A stretch of 64,000 nucleotides of DNA from Phycisphaerales bacterium (GTDB lineage Bacteria; Planctomycetota; Phycisphaerae; UBA1845; UTPLA1), in contig JAKSDK010000356.1 of the NCBI GenBank assembly GCA_022360095.1, positions 1 through 64,000 on the forward strand, read 5' to 3'. The notes beneath the pieces are model-generated. The model was not told where the DNA came from. It saw nothing but the letters and a program-made list of their open reading frames with translations, and ran no database searches. Below, piece after piece: positions 35,882 to 45,401 of this stretch (the stretch's first letter is position 1; each line of letters opens with the position of its first letter). The position numbers and the translations under genes were made by a program.

Positions 35882-36799
35882 CTAGGGCAGCCTAATGATG
35901 TTGTCAGCCGCCGCCTCAATCTCCTGGGCAGACGGATTGACTCTCCAAACGTTGCCGAACCGTTTGTCAGGTCCGGCCGACTCCAGAACATAACCGACCG
36001 CTTTCTTGAAAGTGTCAGGGTCGGCGTCATCTTGAAACATGGCGGAGTTTTGAACGCCTCCCGCTCCCGAGCCGGGGAGAAACGCGCCATAATCCACCGG
36101 TAAATAGCCTTTGTAAGCTCGCTGGCTAAGATTGGTTTCGGCATCCCGGAAAACCCAAAAATAGCGATAGGGCGTTCCCCACGCATCGACCAGAACCAAC
36201 GCACGCTGCGCCCGGTTTGCAGAAAGACCGCCAAGTGGGGCCGGCAGAAGCGGATCAGCCACCGACGTGACCTCGGTAATCTCCTTCAAATACAGGCTGT
36301 CGTCGTCAATCGTGATAAACGGCCCTTTTCCCGATGACGAGGTGAGCGCATAGGCCAGACAGATATTGGCGCTGAGCACGTCACCAACCCTGATTTCGTC
36401 CTCGCCATTCTGCATGGTGAAAATACCGTTATTGGCGAAGAACAGGAAGTCGTCGTTGAAGGTCGCGATGGATTGGTAAGCATTGTCGTCAAACAGGCGT
36501 CCGGCAATATGGTCCGGCCAGCCGCGATCGGAAAGCGTCACGGCCACGGGGATCACACTGGAAGTGTCGACGACCTTCCACTGAGGCCAGAAGTCGGCGT
36601 AACGGTCGATGGCGGAGGCAATGGCAGCGATTTGCTGACGCGTAATGGACCTCGCCTGAGACGCTCTCAGTGCATTGATGCCGACAAGAACAAGACCCGC
36701 AACCACCGCCAGAATGACGATCGACACAAGCATCTCCACCAGCGTCAAGCCGCGGCGGTGGGAGAAAAAACTTCGAATTGGTTGAGACTCTCGCTGCAC
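35882..36799 (-). CDS. Prepilin-type pseudopilin, second G/H-like protein
   Basis: 305 residues from GTG 36799 (GAGG 6 bp upstream); a GTG at 36847 overlapping gspF is the alternative. The sequence HRRGLTLVEMLVSIVILAVV is a prepilin leader and helix with Glu+5. The next part (QITRQQIAAIASAIDRYADF-like) resembles the early helix of GspG. An extra pseudopilin directly behind gspF and ahead of H-I-J-K; which role it takes cannot be told from sequence alone. Confidence 0.75.
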   Translation of the reverse strand: MQRESQPIRSFFSHRRGLTLVEMLVSIVILAVVAGLVLVGINALRASQARSITRQQIAAIASAIDRYADFWPQWKVVDTSSVIPVAVTLSDRGWPDHIAGRLFDDNAYQSIATFNDDFLFFANNGIFTMQNGEDEIRVGDVLSANICLAYALTSSSGKGPFITIDDDSLYLKEITEVTSVADPLLPAPLGGLSANRAQRALVLVDAWGTPYRYFWVFRDAETNLSQRAYKGYLPVDYGAFLPGSGAGGVQNSAMFQDDADPDTFKKAVGYVLESAGPDKRFGNVWRVNPSAQEIEAAADNIIRLP

Positions 36800-36839
36800 T
36801 TCAAACCTCAATAACCGATGTCCCTGGTCGGACGGCCGA

Positions 36840-38129
36840 TTAAACACCGCCTCCGGACAAACTGTTGATCAGGCTGACCATCGGCAGGAACAACGCGATG
36901 ACGATGAAACCTACGATCACACCCAGGATGATGACCAGGACCGGCTCCAGCATGGCGACGAGACCGGCCACGAGCGTCTCGACCTCATCGTCATAATTGT
37001 CCGCGACTTTGGTTAACATCTTGTCGAGATCACCGGTTTCCTCGCCGACATCCACCATGTTCACAACAAGGTTGTCGACAACCTTGGTGGCTTTGAGCGG
37101 TGCAGCAAAGGATTCCCCTTCTCGAATGGAATCATGCACGCGACCCAGGGCACGGACATACACTTCGTTGCCCGATGTGTCCTTGGTGATCGTGATCGCC
37201 TCGAGGATCGGGACACCTGCCGAAATCAAGGTGCCGAGCGTCCGTGTGAAACGAGCGACAGCCGTCTTCATCAGAATGTTCCCCAGAATCGGAACTTTCA
37301 GCTTCACGGTGTCCAGGAAGAATCGGCCACCGTGAAACTGGCGAATCAGCTTCCAAATGACGAAAAAGAAAATCGGCGACCCCAAAAGGTAGATCCAGCC
37401 GGGAATCGCCATCGGGACTATGTTACCGGCGGCGTCACGCGACTGACCGATGACAAAATTGGAAAGGCTCAAAAGAAACATGGTCAGGCCGGGCAATTCC
37501 GTATCGAAGTCCTTAAAGATGGTTTCGAATTTAGGAACGACAAAGTACATGATGCCCGTGACAATCAACATGGCGAAAGTAATGACGGCAACCGGATAAA
37601 TCATGGCTCCGATGACCCGACGCTTGAGCTTTTGCGCCTTCTCCATGAAGTCGGCCAGTCGTTGGAGGATAACGTCCAACACACCGCCCGCTTCGCCGGC
37701 GGCAATCATGTTGCAGTAAAGTCGATTGAAAACCTTGGGATGATGGGTCATCGCTTCGGACAACGTGGCGCCGCCCTCGACATCTTCGGCCACGTTGCGC
37801 AAGGCAACACGGAGCGGGCCCGGCTTCTGCTGTTGTTCGAGAATTCGGAGCGACCGAAGAATGGGTAGCCCGGCATCCATGAGGGTCGAAAGTTGGCGGG
37901 TGAATTGAGTCAGTTGCTTGGTGGAAACACCACCGATCGAGCCGCCCTTTTTCTTTCCCGGTGCGCCGGGGGCAGCCGCCTTCTTGGCGCCGCCTTTCTG
38001 ACGGACCTTCGTGGGGAAATAGCCGAGGCTGCGAATCTTGGCAATCGCCTCTTCTGAGTTGGGGGCCTCAACCTCGTCTTTGACCTCTTGCCCGGAGGCA
38101 TCCATGGCTTCGTATTGAAACTTGGCCAT
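36840..38129 (-). CDS. gspF: Type II secretion inner-membrane protein GspF
   Basis: 429 residues from ATG 38129, with GGGAG upstream. N-terminal segment AKFQYEAMDASGQEVKDEVE, a ~20-residue Lys/Ala/Gly-rich linker (residues ~45-65, unusual), then two T2SSF domains (FTRQLSTLMDAGLPILRSLR and FTRTLGTLISAGVPILEAI) and three membrane spans. GspF is the polytopic platform protein that couples the GspE ATPase to pseudopilus growth. It heads the minus-strand cluster; no gspD, E, C, L or M is in the window. Confidence 0.93.
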   Translation of the reverse strand: MAKFQYEAMDASGQEVKDEVEAPNSEEAIAKIRSLGYFPTKVRQKGGAKKAAAPGAPGKKKGGSIGGVSTKQLTQFTRQLSTLMDAGLPILRSLRILEQQQKPGPLRVALRNVAEDVEGGATLSEAMTHHPKVFNRLYCNMIAAGEAGGVLDVILQRLADFMEKAQKLKRRVIGAMIYPVAVITFAMLIVTGIMYFVVPKFETIFKDFDTELPGLTMFLLSLSNFVIGQSRDAAGNIVPMAIPGWIYLLGSPIFFFVIWKLIRQFHGGRFFLDTVKLKVPILGNILMKTAVARFTRTLGTLISAGVPILEAITITKDTSGNEVYVRALGRVHDSIREGESFAAPLKATKVVDNLVVNMVDVGEETGDLDKMLTKVADNYDDEVETLVAGLVAMLEPVLVIILGVIVGFIVIALFLPMVSLINSLSGGGV

Positions 38130-38537
38130 CACAATTCTCCCATCAGAGTTAACTTAGGCGGATTGGGTACACCACGAAGAGTCGAGGCGACACCCTGTCC
38201 GCCGGCGGTACGTCTCAATTATTCGCATTGCCAACGTGTCTGCACAGCCCCGAATGCAAACCGGACAAGCAATCGGTATTTTGTTGTAAAATCTTTTTTT
38301 TAAATATGTTATGAGATTGCCGGGGACATGAGGGCCAACGAGATCATTCGGGAGGGGTCCGAGTAGCAAATCGCACGGATTTGACCCATCAAGGGCCTTG
38401 GGAGGGTGCGGCGACGGTCATTCGATTCTTCAGCTCAGGATTCCTTATTTTGGGCGTCAGTGGAGATGGCCGTTGGGACGTAACCGGTATAATGAGGCCC
38501 GCTTGAGAATACGCAATAGGGAAATCAGATAACCGCT
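38130..38537. other. Intergenic region between gspF and nadK
   Basis: About 400 bases between divergent genes. A TATAAT hexamer at 38488-38493, 44 bp before the nadK start, may be its -10 box, but I see no good -35. The A/T-rich run near 38285-38310 (TTTTTTTTAAATATG) could serve the gspF promoter. No gene seen. Confidence 0.4.
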
Positions 38538-39374
38538 GTGACACCCCGCATTTTCATCATCGGCAATGCCAGCAAACCCCGTGTCGTGGAGGTTTTTCAT
38601 CGCCTCTCAGAATGGTTGGAAACCAAAGGCATGCTGGTCGGAAACGACCTCAACGGCCGGCCTGAAACGCTCAATGCGGCCCGACCTGATTATGTCATCG
38701 CACTTGGCGGGGACGGAACGATTCTCCATGCGGGCCAGGCCATGCAACACCGGCAAGTTCCAATTATCGGCGTGAACATGGGGAAACTGGGTTATCTTGC
38801 AGACTTTGACGAGGCCGAGCTTCAACAGCATCTGGAACAGGTCCTGGCAAACCCCAACTTGGTCAGCCGGCGAATGATGTTTGACGTCCGTATCGTCTCT
38901 TCCGAGGGAGAAGCCTGGGAAGGCGTCGCTTTGAATGATTGCGTGATTCGAGTCGGCGCTCCGTTTCGAACAGTCGGGCTGGAGCTTCAGATTGATGATC
39001 GACCGTTGTGCACGCTGGCCGGTGACGGCGTCATTCTGGCGACGCCCACGGGCTCAACCGCCCATAACATGTCTTGCGGCGGTCCCATCGTGGAACCGGG
39101 GGTCGAGGCCATCATCGTAACGCCCATGGGGCCGCATTCCTTCACACATCGGCCGGTGGTCGTGTCTCGTTCGTCGCGTATGTGTATTCGAACGCTTTCC
39201 CAAAGCGACGGCGTGGTGACGGTACTGGATGGACAACGTGTTTTGCAGGTTTACCCCGACACCCGCATTTACGTTTCAAAGTCGAAGTCATTCTTCCAAC
39301 TCGTGCGGAACCCGGCGCGAAGGTCCTGGGACACCCTGATCACCAAGTTGAAATGGGGACAAAACGTCACATAA
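38538..39374 (+). CDS. nadK: NAD kinase
   Basis: 278 residues from GTG 38538; the ribosome site is weak. The enzyme phosphorylates NAD to NADP. Diagnostic motifs are GGDGT (57-61) and the conserved TPTGSTAHNMSCGGPIV loop, where most homologs have AYSLSAGGP, so the GSTA-Y position is His here. Typical length. Cytosolic and alone on its strand, with a folded region of possible RNA downstream. Confidence 0.93.
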   Translation: MTPRIFIIGNASKPRVVEVFHRLSEWLETKGMLVGNDLNGRPETLNAARPDYVIALGGDGTILHAGQAMQHRQVPIIGVNMGKLGYLADFDEAELQQHLEQVLANPNLVSRRMMFDVRIVSSEGEAWEGVALNDCVIRVGAPFRTVGLELQIDDRPLCTLAGDGVILATPTGSTAHNMSCGGPIVEPGVEAIIVTPMGPHSFTHRPVVVSRSSRMCIRTLSQSDGVVTVLDGQRVLQVYPDTRIYVSKSKSFFQLVRNPARRSWDTLITKLKWGQNVT

Positions 39375-39479
39375 ATAAGCCCGATCGCCTGCTTAAAGAG
39401 AAATTGGGGTAAATACCCTAATGCCATTTCTTGGCTCATCGCAAATAATACAAGAGCGATTTGTCTTTATATGGAATAA

Positions 39480-39640
39480 CAACCGGGGAGAGGAGACACA
39501 CAACCCGTGTCTCACCAGGGGGGGCGCCTGAAAAAGGCAAAAAGAAAACCCGCAGCAAAGTGCGGGTTTCTAGTTCCCAACTCTCGGGCCGGAGAGTAGA
39601 GAAAGGAAAGGAAGTCTCTAAAATTGGGAACCACCTGTAG
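39480..39640 (+). ncRNA. Structured intergenic region, candidate small RNA (strand inferred)
   Basis: Four hairpin elements in 160 bases. GAGACAC/GTGTCTC (39493-39513). AAACCCGCA/TGCGGGTTT (39546-39569). Then a three-way junction closed by GTTCCCAA (39573-39580) with TTGGGAAC (39624-39631), holding CTCTC/GAGAG (39581-39596) and TAGAGA/TCTCTA (39597-39620). The last hairpin has a 12-nt loop AAGGAAAGGAAG. The loop holds two GGA motifs, as in CsrA-binding RNAs, and also looks like a Shine-Dalgarno mimic. No known RNA family recognised. The + strand is preferred only because of the purine loop. Confidence 0.4.
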
Positions 39641-39696
39641 TATAACGCACTCTTCTCATTTGCAAAGCAAAATCTTGAAAAAAACTCGCCCTCACA

Positions 39697-39713
39697 TTAG
39701 GGGTTTTCCCTAA
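39697..39713. terminator. Small hairpin downstream of the EVE gene
   Basis: TTAGGG and CCCTAA pair around GTTTT. It lies ~130 bp downstream of the minus-strand gene ending at 39844 and may mark the end of either transcript. Weak. Confidence 0.3.
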
Positions 39714-39843
39714 TTTGATGCCGGTTGACCGGAGCGGCATGGGCCGATGCTACTTCCGATAAAATCCATCTCTGCCTTAATTTTGCCATCCTATCGCGCC
39801 CGCGGTCGCCAGGGTGAAACTGAGTCTCAGTCTCTTTTTTTGC

Positions 39844-40308
39844 TCATTTCGCCATCTTTCGAATCACTTGAAAATGCGCCGCTTCGACCGGTTGGACGGA
39901 AAGGCGCTGACCACGTTGCACGACCCGCATTTTCTCCAGACCCTTGGTTTGCTTAAGCGTGTCCAGGGAAATCACTTGGGGGAATCGCTCAACGAACTCG
40001 ATATCCACCATCATCCAAATGGGTTTGTCCTTGGTGGCTCGTGGATCATAGTATTTGCTCTTTTTGTCGAGCGCCGTATGGTCTGGGTAGGCAGTTCGGG
40101 ACACTCGAGCCAGGCCGACCACACCGGGCGGTTTCGCGTTGGAATGGTAGTAGAGGACCAAATCGCCGACTTTCATTTCGTCGCGCATGAAGTTTCGAGC
40201 CTGATAGTTTCGCACACCATCCCAACACGTTTTCTTGTCGCGTTTGAGATCGTCGATGGAGTATGCATCAGGTTCACTTTTTATGAGCCAGTATTTCTTG
40301 TTCGCCAT
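39844..40308 (-). CDS. EVE domain protein
   Basis: 154 residues from ATG 40308, with AGGAAG upstream. The whole protein is an EVE domain: KKYWLIKSEPDAYSIDDL at the start, then WDGVRNYQARNFMRDEMKVGD and LYYHSNAKPPGVVGLARV, all diagnostic. EVE domains belong to the PUA superfamily and bind modified bases or RNA; stand-alone bacterial copies lack a firmly known task. Cytosolic. No operon partner on this strand. Confidence 0.92.
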   Translation of the reverse strand: MANKKYWLIKSEPDAYSIDDLKRDKKTCWDGVRNYQARNFMRDEMKVGDLVLYYHSNAKPPGVVGLARVSRTAYPDHTALDKKSKYYDPRATKDKPIWMMVDIEFVERFPQVISLDTLKQTKGLEKMRVVQRGQRLSVQPVEAAHFQVIRKMAK

Positions 40309-40666
40309 GGTCTTCCTTTTTTTCATCGAATCTTTCAGAAATCCCAGTCGTCCCGCTTTTTTCGGCGACGACCTAACCTTCTTATTATCAGCATGTTGAG
40401 CTTGTCGGCCTAAGCCGAGTAAAACTTGGTCCCCGATGAATCTTGGTAAGGCACTTCAATTCCTGAAAAAGCAGCTTTTGCGTCATAAATCTCGCAGGTA
40501 TGATTTTGCGGCGTGGGTGCGAGCGCGGCGCACCCGGGCAAGTGAGACCGTAGATTTCCTGGAAACGGATGTTGTATTCCCTCGACAACGGATGAAACAG
40601 AACCCAGCCGCAACATCGACCGTGCGTGCGAAACCTTGCGGTTCATTATTTGAGACAGGAGACTAA
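40309..40666. other. Gene-free stretch
   Basis: About 350 bases between divergent genes. A 76-codon frame at 40436-40666 has no ribosome site and no recognisable features. No promoter pair or repeat stands out. Confidence 0.4.
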
Positions 40667-41329
40667 GTGACGCGCAATACCTCAAACGCCAGCCTGGTTG
40701 AACCGCCGTTGGTCGAATCGACACTTGATTCACGAAGATCGCGAGCATCTGATTTTGGGCTTTTCTTTCGGAAATTCTTGAGCAAGGGTCGCACAATCTC
40801 GTCAGCCGTGCCAAGCAGCCGTGCCATGGCGACCGGTACGCTGGAATCGGTGGATTTCAATCGGCCCGGCACGATCGTCGAACTTGGGGCCGGCACGGGT
40901 CCTGTGACCGAGGAAATCATCCAACGACTTCGACATCATCATCGCTTCGTGGCCGTGGAAAACGATCCTGACTTTTGTAAGGTGCTGCGCCGCCGCTTTC
41001 CGGAGACCCCTCTGATTCAGGCTGATGCGACGCAGGTCATGAAGCCCTTGACGCAGATGGGAATCCACAAAGTTGATTATGTCATCAGTGGGCTGCCCAC
41101 GCCGAATTTACCGGCACGTTCCATGATTCTTCTTTGGAAGTGGCTGCGCGAGGCCTTAACTCCCGATGGCCTCTTTATTCAGATTACCGTGGCCCCGATT
41201 CTGTATCGAAGTTTCTACTTCCGCCTGTTCGAGTCCGTCGATTACCGCATGGTTTGGATGAACGTGCCGCCCGGCGGCATCTATCGCTGCTCCAGACCCC
41301 GTCGACATCTGTATAAAGCCGAAAAATAA
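40667..41329 (+). CDS. SAM-dependent methyltransferase, phospholipid N-methyltransferase-like
   Basis: 220 residues from GTG 40667, with AGGAGA 6 bp upstream. Residues ~30-55 (FFRKFLSKGRTISSAVPSSR) match the segment before motif I of PmtA-type phosphatidylethanolamine N-methyltransferases and their rRNA-dimethylase-like relatives. Motif I is VELGAGTGPVTEEI; the acidic residue of motif II is in VAVEND; motif IV-like SGLPTPNLP. Probably peripheral to the membrane. The substrate is inferred from similarity only; a small-molecule or rRNA target cannot be excluded. Confidence 0.7.
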   Translation: MTRNTSNASLVEPPLVESTLDSRRSRASDFGLFFRKFLSKGRTISSAVPSSRAMATGTLESVDFNRPGTIVELGAGTGPVTEEIIQRLRHHHRFVAVENDPDFCKVLRRRFPETPLIQADATQVMKPLTQMGIHKVDYVISGLPTPNLPARSMILLWKWLREALTPDGLFIQITVAPILYRSFYFRLFESVDYRMVWMNVPPGGIYRCSRPRRHLYKAEK

Positions 41330-41444
41330 TCTTGAAGTGAGACCGGCGAGTGTCGACTGAGCCGATCACATACCAAGAATGTACCTCAAGCGCCCGATGC
41401 GCCGAGGACGTTGGTGAACAAGGCGGTAGAAGAAAGAAAAAGAG

Positions 41445-41645
41445 TTACTGACCGGGGCCGTACAACTGTGTTTTCTGCAATCGGCGTTTGGCTTTGCGCA
41501 TATTTCGGCGGTTTCGATCGGACGGCTTTTCGTAATAGGCGGTTCGCTTCATTTCCCGCAAAACACCCTCACGCTCACACATCTTTTTTAACCTTCGCAT
41601 GAGTTGCTGGACCGGTTCGCCGGGACGTGGTTTCACTTTGATCAT
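41445..41645 (-). CDS. rpsU: 30S ribosomal protein S21
   Basis: 66 residues, full length. MIKVKPRPGEPVQQLMRRLK, then REMKRTAYYEKPSDRNRRN and a basic tail identify bS21. It sits near the 3' end of 16S rRNA in the small subunit and helps initiation. An AGGAG-type site precedes the ATG (GGAGAATTGACACG on the minus strand). Monocistronic here. Confidence 0.95.
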   Translation of the reverse strand: MIKVKPRPGEPVQQLMRRLKKMCEREGVLREMKRTAYYEKPSDRNRRNMRKAKRRLQKTQLYGPGQ

Positions 41646-41973
41646 GCCGTGTCAATTCTCCTTTGTTCAAGCAGCCGTGATTTCGATAGCGCCGAATCAT
41701 GATATGTTACATTTCTATCGGTAAGGAGGCAATGCGACTTTTTTCCCAGATCGACCGGTCGCTCTTTAACTCTTTTTATCATGACAAGTTACGATCAAGC
41801 AATACAAGTCCGTCCGGGCAATGGGCGAACGACACCCATGGAAGCTCGATTCAATCGGTCTGAATGGAAATCAACCAACCAAGCTTTCATCGGGCATGCT
41901 ACAATTCCGGCTTTTGAGGATCCGTTTAGACCCGTCGCCCTTCATGGATGCTCGACGGCAGGCTTGACCGTTC
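41646..41973. other. Gene-free stretch
   Basis: About 330 bases between divergent genes. A 43-codon frame begins at ATG 41732 after AAGGAGG, but only 2 bp separate the site from the ATG, and the peptide is featureless. No terminator or repeat seen. Confidence 0.35.
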
Positions 41974-44346
41974 ATGTCTGAACAACGCAGCAACACCGCT
42001 TCCGAACGTTTGGATGAGCATCTGACGCTTCATCCCCATTTGGCCGATCGGATCTTCAGACAACTGCTGGTTGCATTACACGAGCGAGGTATCGTCACGA
42101 TTGACCAAGTTTACGCCGAGGCTCGTGAGGTCAGCGAGTTTGATGGATTCACCGGGACGAACCCGGGCAGCCACAACATTCCGGGCGCTCCCAGGGGGGA
42201 TCAAAGTGAAAGGGAGCGTGTTCATGAGATTACACGCAAGTACGCCCTTGATCATCTGCGTCTTCAAGAGATCGACGAGATGGTGAACATCACGCTGAAA
42301 CGTGAGGAGGCCGACAAGCTGCGTGCGATCGTTTCGTTGGGCTCGGTATCGTTTCGACTGCTCGCGGATACGATCAAACGATTCTGCGCCTTGCCGGTGG
42401 GCGAAATGCAGCTCACCAAGGACGAGGCCACCGGAATCCGTGTCGGACTTATTCGTCATCTAATCAGCGATCAACTCGAATTCATCGCGATTGCGAAGAA
42501 ATACTTGAGAATTCGCGATTTTGAAGGGATCATCGATCGCACGATCGGCCCGGAAGCCGGTATGGGCCGGGTGGGCGGCAAAGCCGCGGGGATGTATCTG
42601 GCCGCCACGATTCTCGGGGCCGAACGGCACCACGCCTTGGTGCCGCCGCTTGAAGACGATGGCGAGGCCGAATATCAGCCTTCTGCTCCGCCTGCCGGGG
42701 CAGACCCAGTCGCCATTCCCGAGTCCTATTATCTTCGTTCGGATGTCATCGAAGACTTTCTCGCATTCAACGGGTTCGGGGAGTATCAGAATCAGAAATA
42801 CAAGACCCCGGACGAAATCCACAAGGAATATCCACTGATCAAGTCCGTGTTCAGGAATGCGGATTTTCCCGCCGGGATTGTTGATCAACTTCGGTCGATG
42901 TTGGAGAAAATCGGACATCACCCCGTGATCGTTCGTTCAAGCAGCCTCCTGGAAGATCGATTCGGCACGGCGTTTAGCGGAAAGTATGCCAGCATTTTCG
43001 TTGCGAACCAGGGCACGCTGGATCAGCGCATCCGCGCACTTTTGGGGGCCATCGCCGAAGTCTATGCCAGCGCCTTAGGGCCCGATCCGTTGCTTTATCG
43101 ACGCGCACATGACCTTCAGGATTACGAAGAAGACATGGCGGTCTTGATTCAGAAGGTCGTGGGGCAACGGTTCGGGCCTTACTTTGCTCCTGCCTTTGCC
43201 GGGGTGGCATTCAGTCGAAACGACTACCGCTGGAGCCCACGAATACGGCGCGAGGACGGTCTCCTTCGTCTGGTGATGGGATTAGGGACCAGGGCCGTGG
43301 ACCGTGTCGCAGGGGAGTCTCCGCGCCTGGTCGCATTGGGCATCCCCACGCTTCGGTACGAGTCGTCCAATACGGAGATCATGTGTAATTCGCAGCGAAG
43401 TATCGACGTCATCAACTTAGAGAAGAATCGTCTCGAATCGATTCCGCTGGAGCAACTCCTCGCGCATGCCCGCGATTTCCCGCGACTGGACCGTTGTATT
43501 TCGATCCGACAGGAGCGCATGTTGAGGCCGCCGACAGGGACCTTTATCAATGCCGATCCTGCAGATTTGTTCATCACCTTTGACAAACTTATGAGCGAGG
43601 GCGTCTTTACGGAACAACTGCGTCGAATCCTGGGAAGATTGCAGGAAGCCTACGGCGTCCCTGTGGACGTCGAGTTCGCTCACGACGGTGAAAAGCTCTA
43701 TATCCTCCAATGCCGAACTTTGAGCCAATCCGAGGAGCCTGAAGAGGTCAAGATTCCCGCCGACATTCCGGAAGAACGGATCATTTTCAGCGCGAACAAA
43801 TTCGTTCGCTCCGGCCTGGTTCAGGGCATCGAATACGTGATCTATGTCGATCCGCGAGATTACGACGCCGTGCCGACACGCGACAAGCGGATTGAGATCG
43901 CGCGCGTGATCGGGCGGCTCAACCAAAGATTGAGCGGACGGAATTTCATTTTGATCGGACCGGGGCGGTGGGGCAGCAACGATATTCGGCTCGGGGTGCC
44001 GGTGACCTACGCGGACATCAATCAATCGAGAATCCTGATCGAGGTTGCTCGGGAGAAGGACGGTTATGTGCCGGAGGTTTCTTATGGGACGCACTTTTTC
44101 CAAGATTTGGTGGAAGCCGACATTCTCTACCTGCCTTTATATCCTGATGATCGCAGAAACCGCTTCAATGAGACGTTCCTCAACGGGTCTCCGAGTTGTC
44201 TGACTCAGCTTCTGCCGGATCATGACAGCGAGTCCATCAGTCAAGTGCGCGTAATTCATGTTCCCACAATTGGTTGCGGGCGATTGTTGAACGTGATTAT
44301 GAATGGGAAGGAAGACAAGGCCTTGGCCTATTTGGCGGATCGCTGA
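41974..44346 (+). CDS. PEP/pyruvate-binding domain protein (PPDK-N type)
   Basis: 790 residues. The centre (~318-470) is the ATP-grasp-like N-terminal domain of PEP synthase / pyruvate phosphate dikinase: VIVRSSSLLEDRFGTAFSGKY, the Arg-rich nucleotide loop, then VLIQKVVGQRFGPYFAPAFAG and later VEFAHDGEKLYILQCRTL. The phosphohistidine swivel and PEP-binding barrel domains of the full enzymes are missing. The N-terminal ~300 residues and the C-terminal ~170 (LIGPGRWGSNDIRLGVPVTY) are special to a group of planctomycete and deltaproteobacterial proteins whose reaction I do not know. Cytosolic, alone on its strand. Confidence 0.8.
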   Translation: MSEQRSNTASERLDEHLTLHPHLADRIFRQLLVALHERGIVTIDQVYAEAREVSEFDGFTGTNPGSHNIPGAPRGDQSERERVHEITRKYALDHLRLQEIDEMVNITLKREEADKLRAIVSLGSVSFRLLADTIKRFCALPVGEMQLTKDEATGIRVGLIRHLISDQLEFIAIAKKYLRIRDFEGIIDRTIGPEAGMGRVGGKAAGMYLAATILGAERHHALVPPLEDDGEAEYQPSAPPAGADPVAIPESYYLRSDVIEDFLAFNGFGEYQNQKYKTPDEIHKEYPLIKSVFRNADFPAGIVDQLRSMLEKIGHHPVIVRSSSLLEDRFGTAFSGKYASIFVANQGTLDQRIRALLGAIAEVYASALGPDPLLYRRAHDLQDYEEDMAVLIQKVVGQRFGPYFAPAFAGVAFSRNDYRWSPRIRREDGLLRLVMGLGTRAVDRVAGESPRLVALGIPTLRYESSNTEIMCNSQRSIDVINLEKNRLESIPLEQLLAHARDFPRLDRCISIRQERMLRPPTGTFINADPADLFITFDKLMSEGVFTEQLRRILGRLQEAYGVPVDVEFAHDGEKLYILQCRTLSQSEEPEEVKIPADIPEERIIFSANKFVRSGLVQGIEYVIYVDPRDYDAVPTRDKRIEIARVIGRLNQRLSGRNFILIGPGRWGSNDIRLGVPVTYADINQSRILIEVAREKDGYVPEVSYGTHFFQDLVEADILYLPLYPDDRRNRFNETFLNGSPSCLTQLLPDHDSESISQVRVIHVPTIGCGRLLNVIMNGKEDKALAYLADR

Positions 44347-44488
44347 AATTTGGGCATTCGCGGCACGGTTTCCTGGGCGGGAAAAATAAATAACTGCTTC
44401 TACTCCAACTGACTAATGAGCTTACAACGCAAATCCGCGATTGTGCAGGCTTGGCCATGGTTTTTTTTGGACTTATGGTAATCGGGCC

Positions 44489-44518
44489 TTGACTTCCGTC
44501 CGAGAATTCTGGTATATT
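44489..44518 (+). promoter_or_regulatory. Sigma-70-like promoter of the PEP-CTERM genes
   Basis: TTGACT (44489-44494), an 18-bp spacer and TATATT (44513-44518), 95 bp before the first PEP-CTERM gene. Confidence 0.55.
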
Positions 44519-44612
44519 CACACCCAAAGTCCTTGTTCGGGAGCATTGACTCTTGAGCAGGGGAGAGAAGGTAACAAGGTAGAGGAGCGGGAATAAAGCG
44601 GAAGGAAGCACC

Positions 44613-45320
44613 ATGTCCAATAGGCAATTTTTCTTGGGTTGCGTCGCTGCTGCATTTGCCAGTGTCGTCTTAACTTCGACTGCCACCGCCGGTGTTTGGG
44701 GCGGTGTCGCGGGTTCCTATCCCAATCAGGGCCAGCATTCCAAGTGGGCTTGGTCGGGTGGAAAAAACTCGAGTGTCGAACACTTCCACGGCGACCCGGT
44801 CATTAGCGAGGACGGCGTTCTCTTTAATGCCACGCAGAATTTCCGAGCGGAGAAAGACGGCAATCTGTCCGTCACGGATACCGCGGAACTCGCAATCAAC
44901 ACGTTCGCCGTCGCCGCTCCTCCGCTTCAGGAGTTTCGAATGGTGGAGTGGGGAACATGGCACATTCCTGAAGGCTCCGGTATGACGCCTCAAGATCTCT
45001 TTACGATCCAGGCGGACCTTTTCGTGCTGCGGCTCACCGACAGCAACATTTCCTCTTTGGATATCTCGCCAACGATCGTTTTCAACCCGGATGGCACTTG
45101 GTACAACGAAGGTACACTTCAGGCTCCGGCGGGAGGTTGGCCGCTCGCGCTCTTCAAGATGACGAATACGCTGTTTGTCGATGGCAGTGCCCCGTCCGGC
45201 ACTTTCTTCCAGAAAGGCGGAATGGGAATGCTCGGTGCGGTTCCTGAGCCGACGACCCTGCTGCTGCTCGTCGCCGGTTCAAGCGCGCTTCTTCTGCGTC
45301 GCCGAAATAGCCGTCGCTAA
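44613..45320 (+). CDS. PEP-CTERM sorting-domain protein 1
   Basis: 235 residues with GGAAGG before the ATG. Residues 1-26 are a signal peptide. The C-terminus is a full PEP-CTERM: VPEPTTLLLLVAGSSALLL then RRRNSRR. Such proteins are exported, processed by an exosortase and attached to the surface or released. The body shares WGTWHIPEGSGMTPQDLF and FNPDGTWY with the next gene, so they are paralogs. First of three tandem members; an exosortase gene is not in the window. Confidence 0.88.
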   Translation: MSNRQFFLGCVAAAFASVVLTSTATAGVWGGVAGSYPNQGQHSKWAWSGGKNSSVEHFHGDPVISEDGVLFNATQNFRAEKDGNLSVTDTAELAINTFAVAAPPLQEFRMVEWGTWHIPEGSGMTPQDLFTIQADLFVLRLTDSNISSLDISPTIVFNPDGTWYNEGTLQAPAGGWPLALFKMTNTLFVDGSAPSGTFFQKGGMGMLGAVPEPTTLLLLVAGSSALLLRRRNSRR

Positions 45321-45401
45321 TTTGTTCATCAATCGACTTTTCAAGAACAATGGGGGGGTGTTGGTAAGCTAGGATTGTCTTTGAGAGGGGGAGGGAGCAT
45401 C

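Noticed and set aside
40436-40666. 76-codon + strand frame
   Set aside because: No ribosome site, no hydrophobic or domain pattern, and it ends at the start of the methyltransferase gene.
41732-41863. 43-codon frame after AAGGAGG
   Set aside because: Only 2 bp between site and ATG, and a featureless peptide; kept only as a remark.
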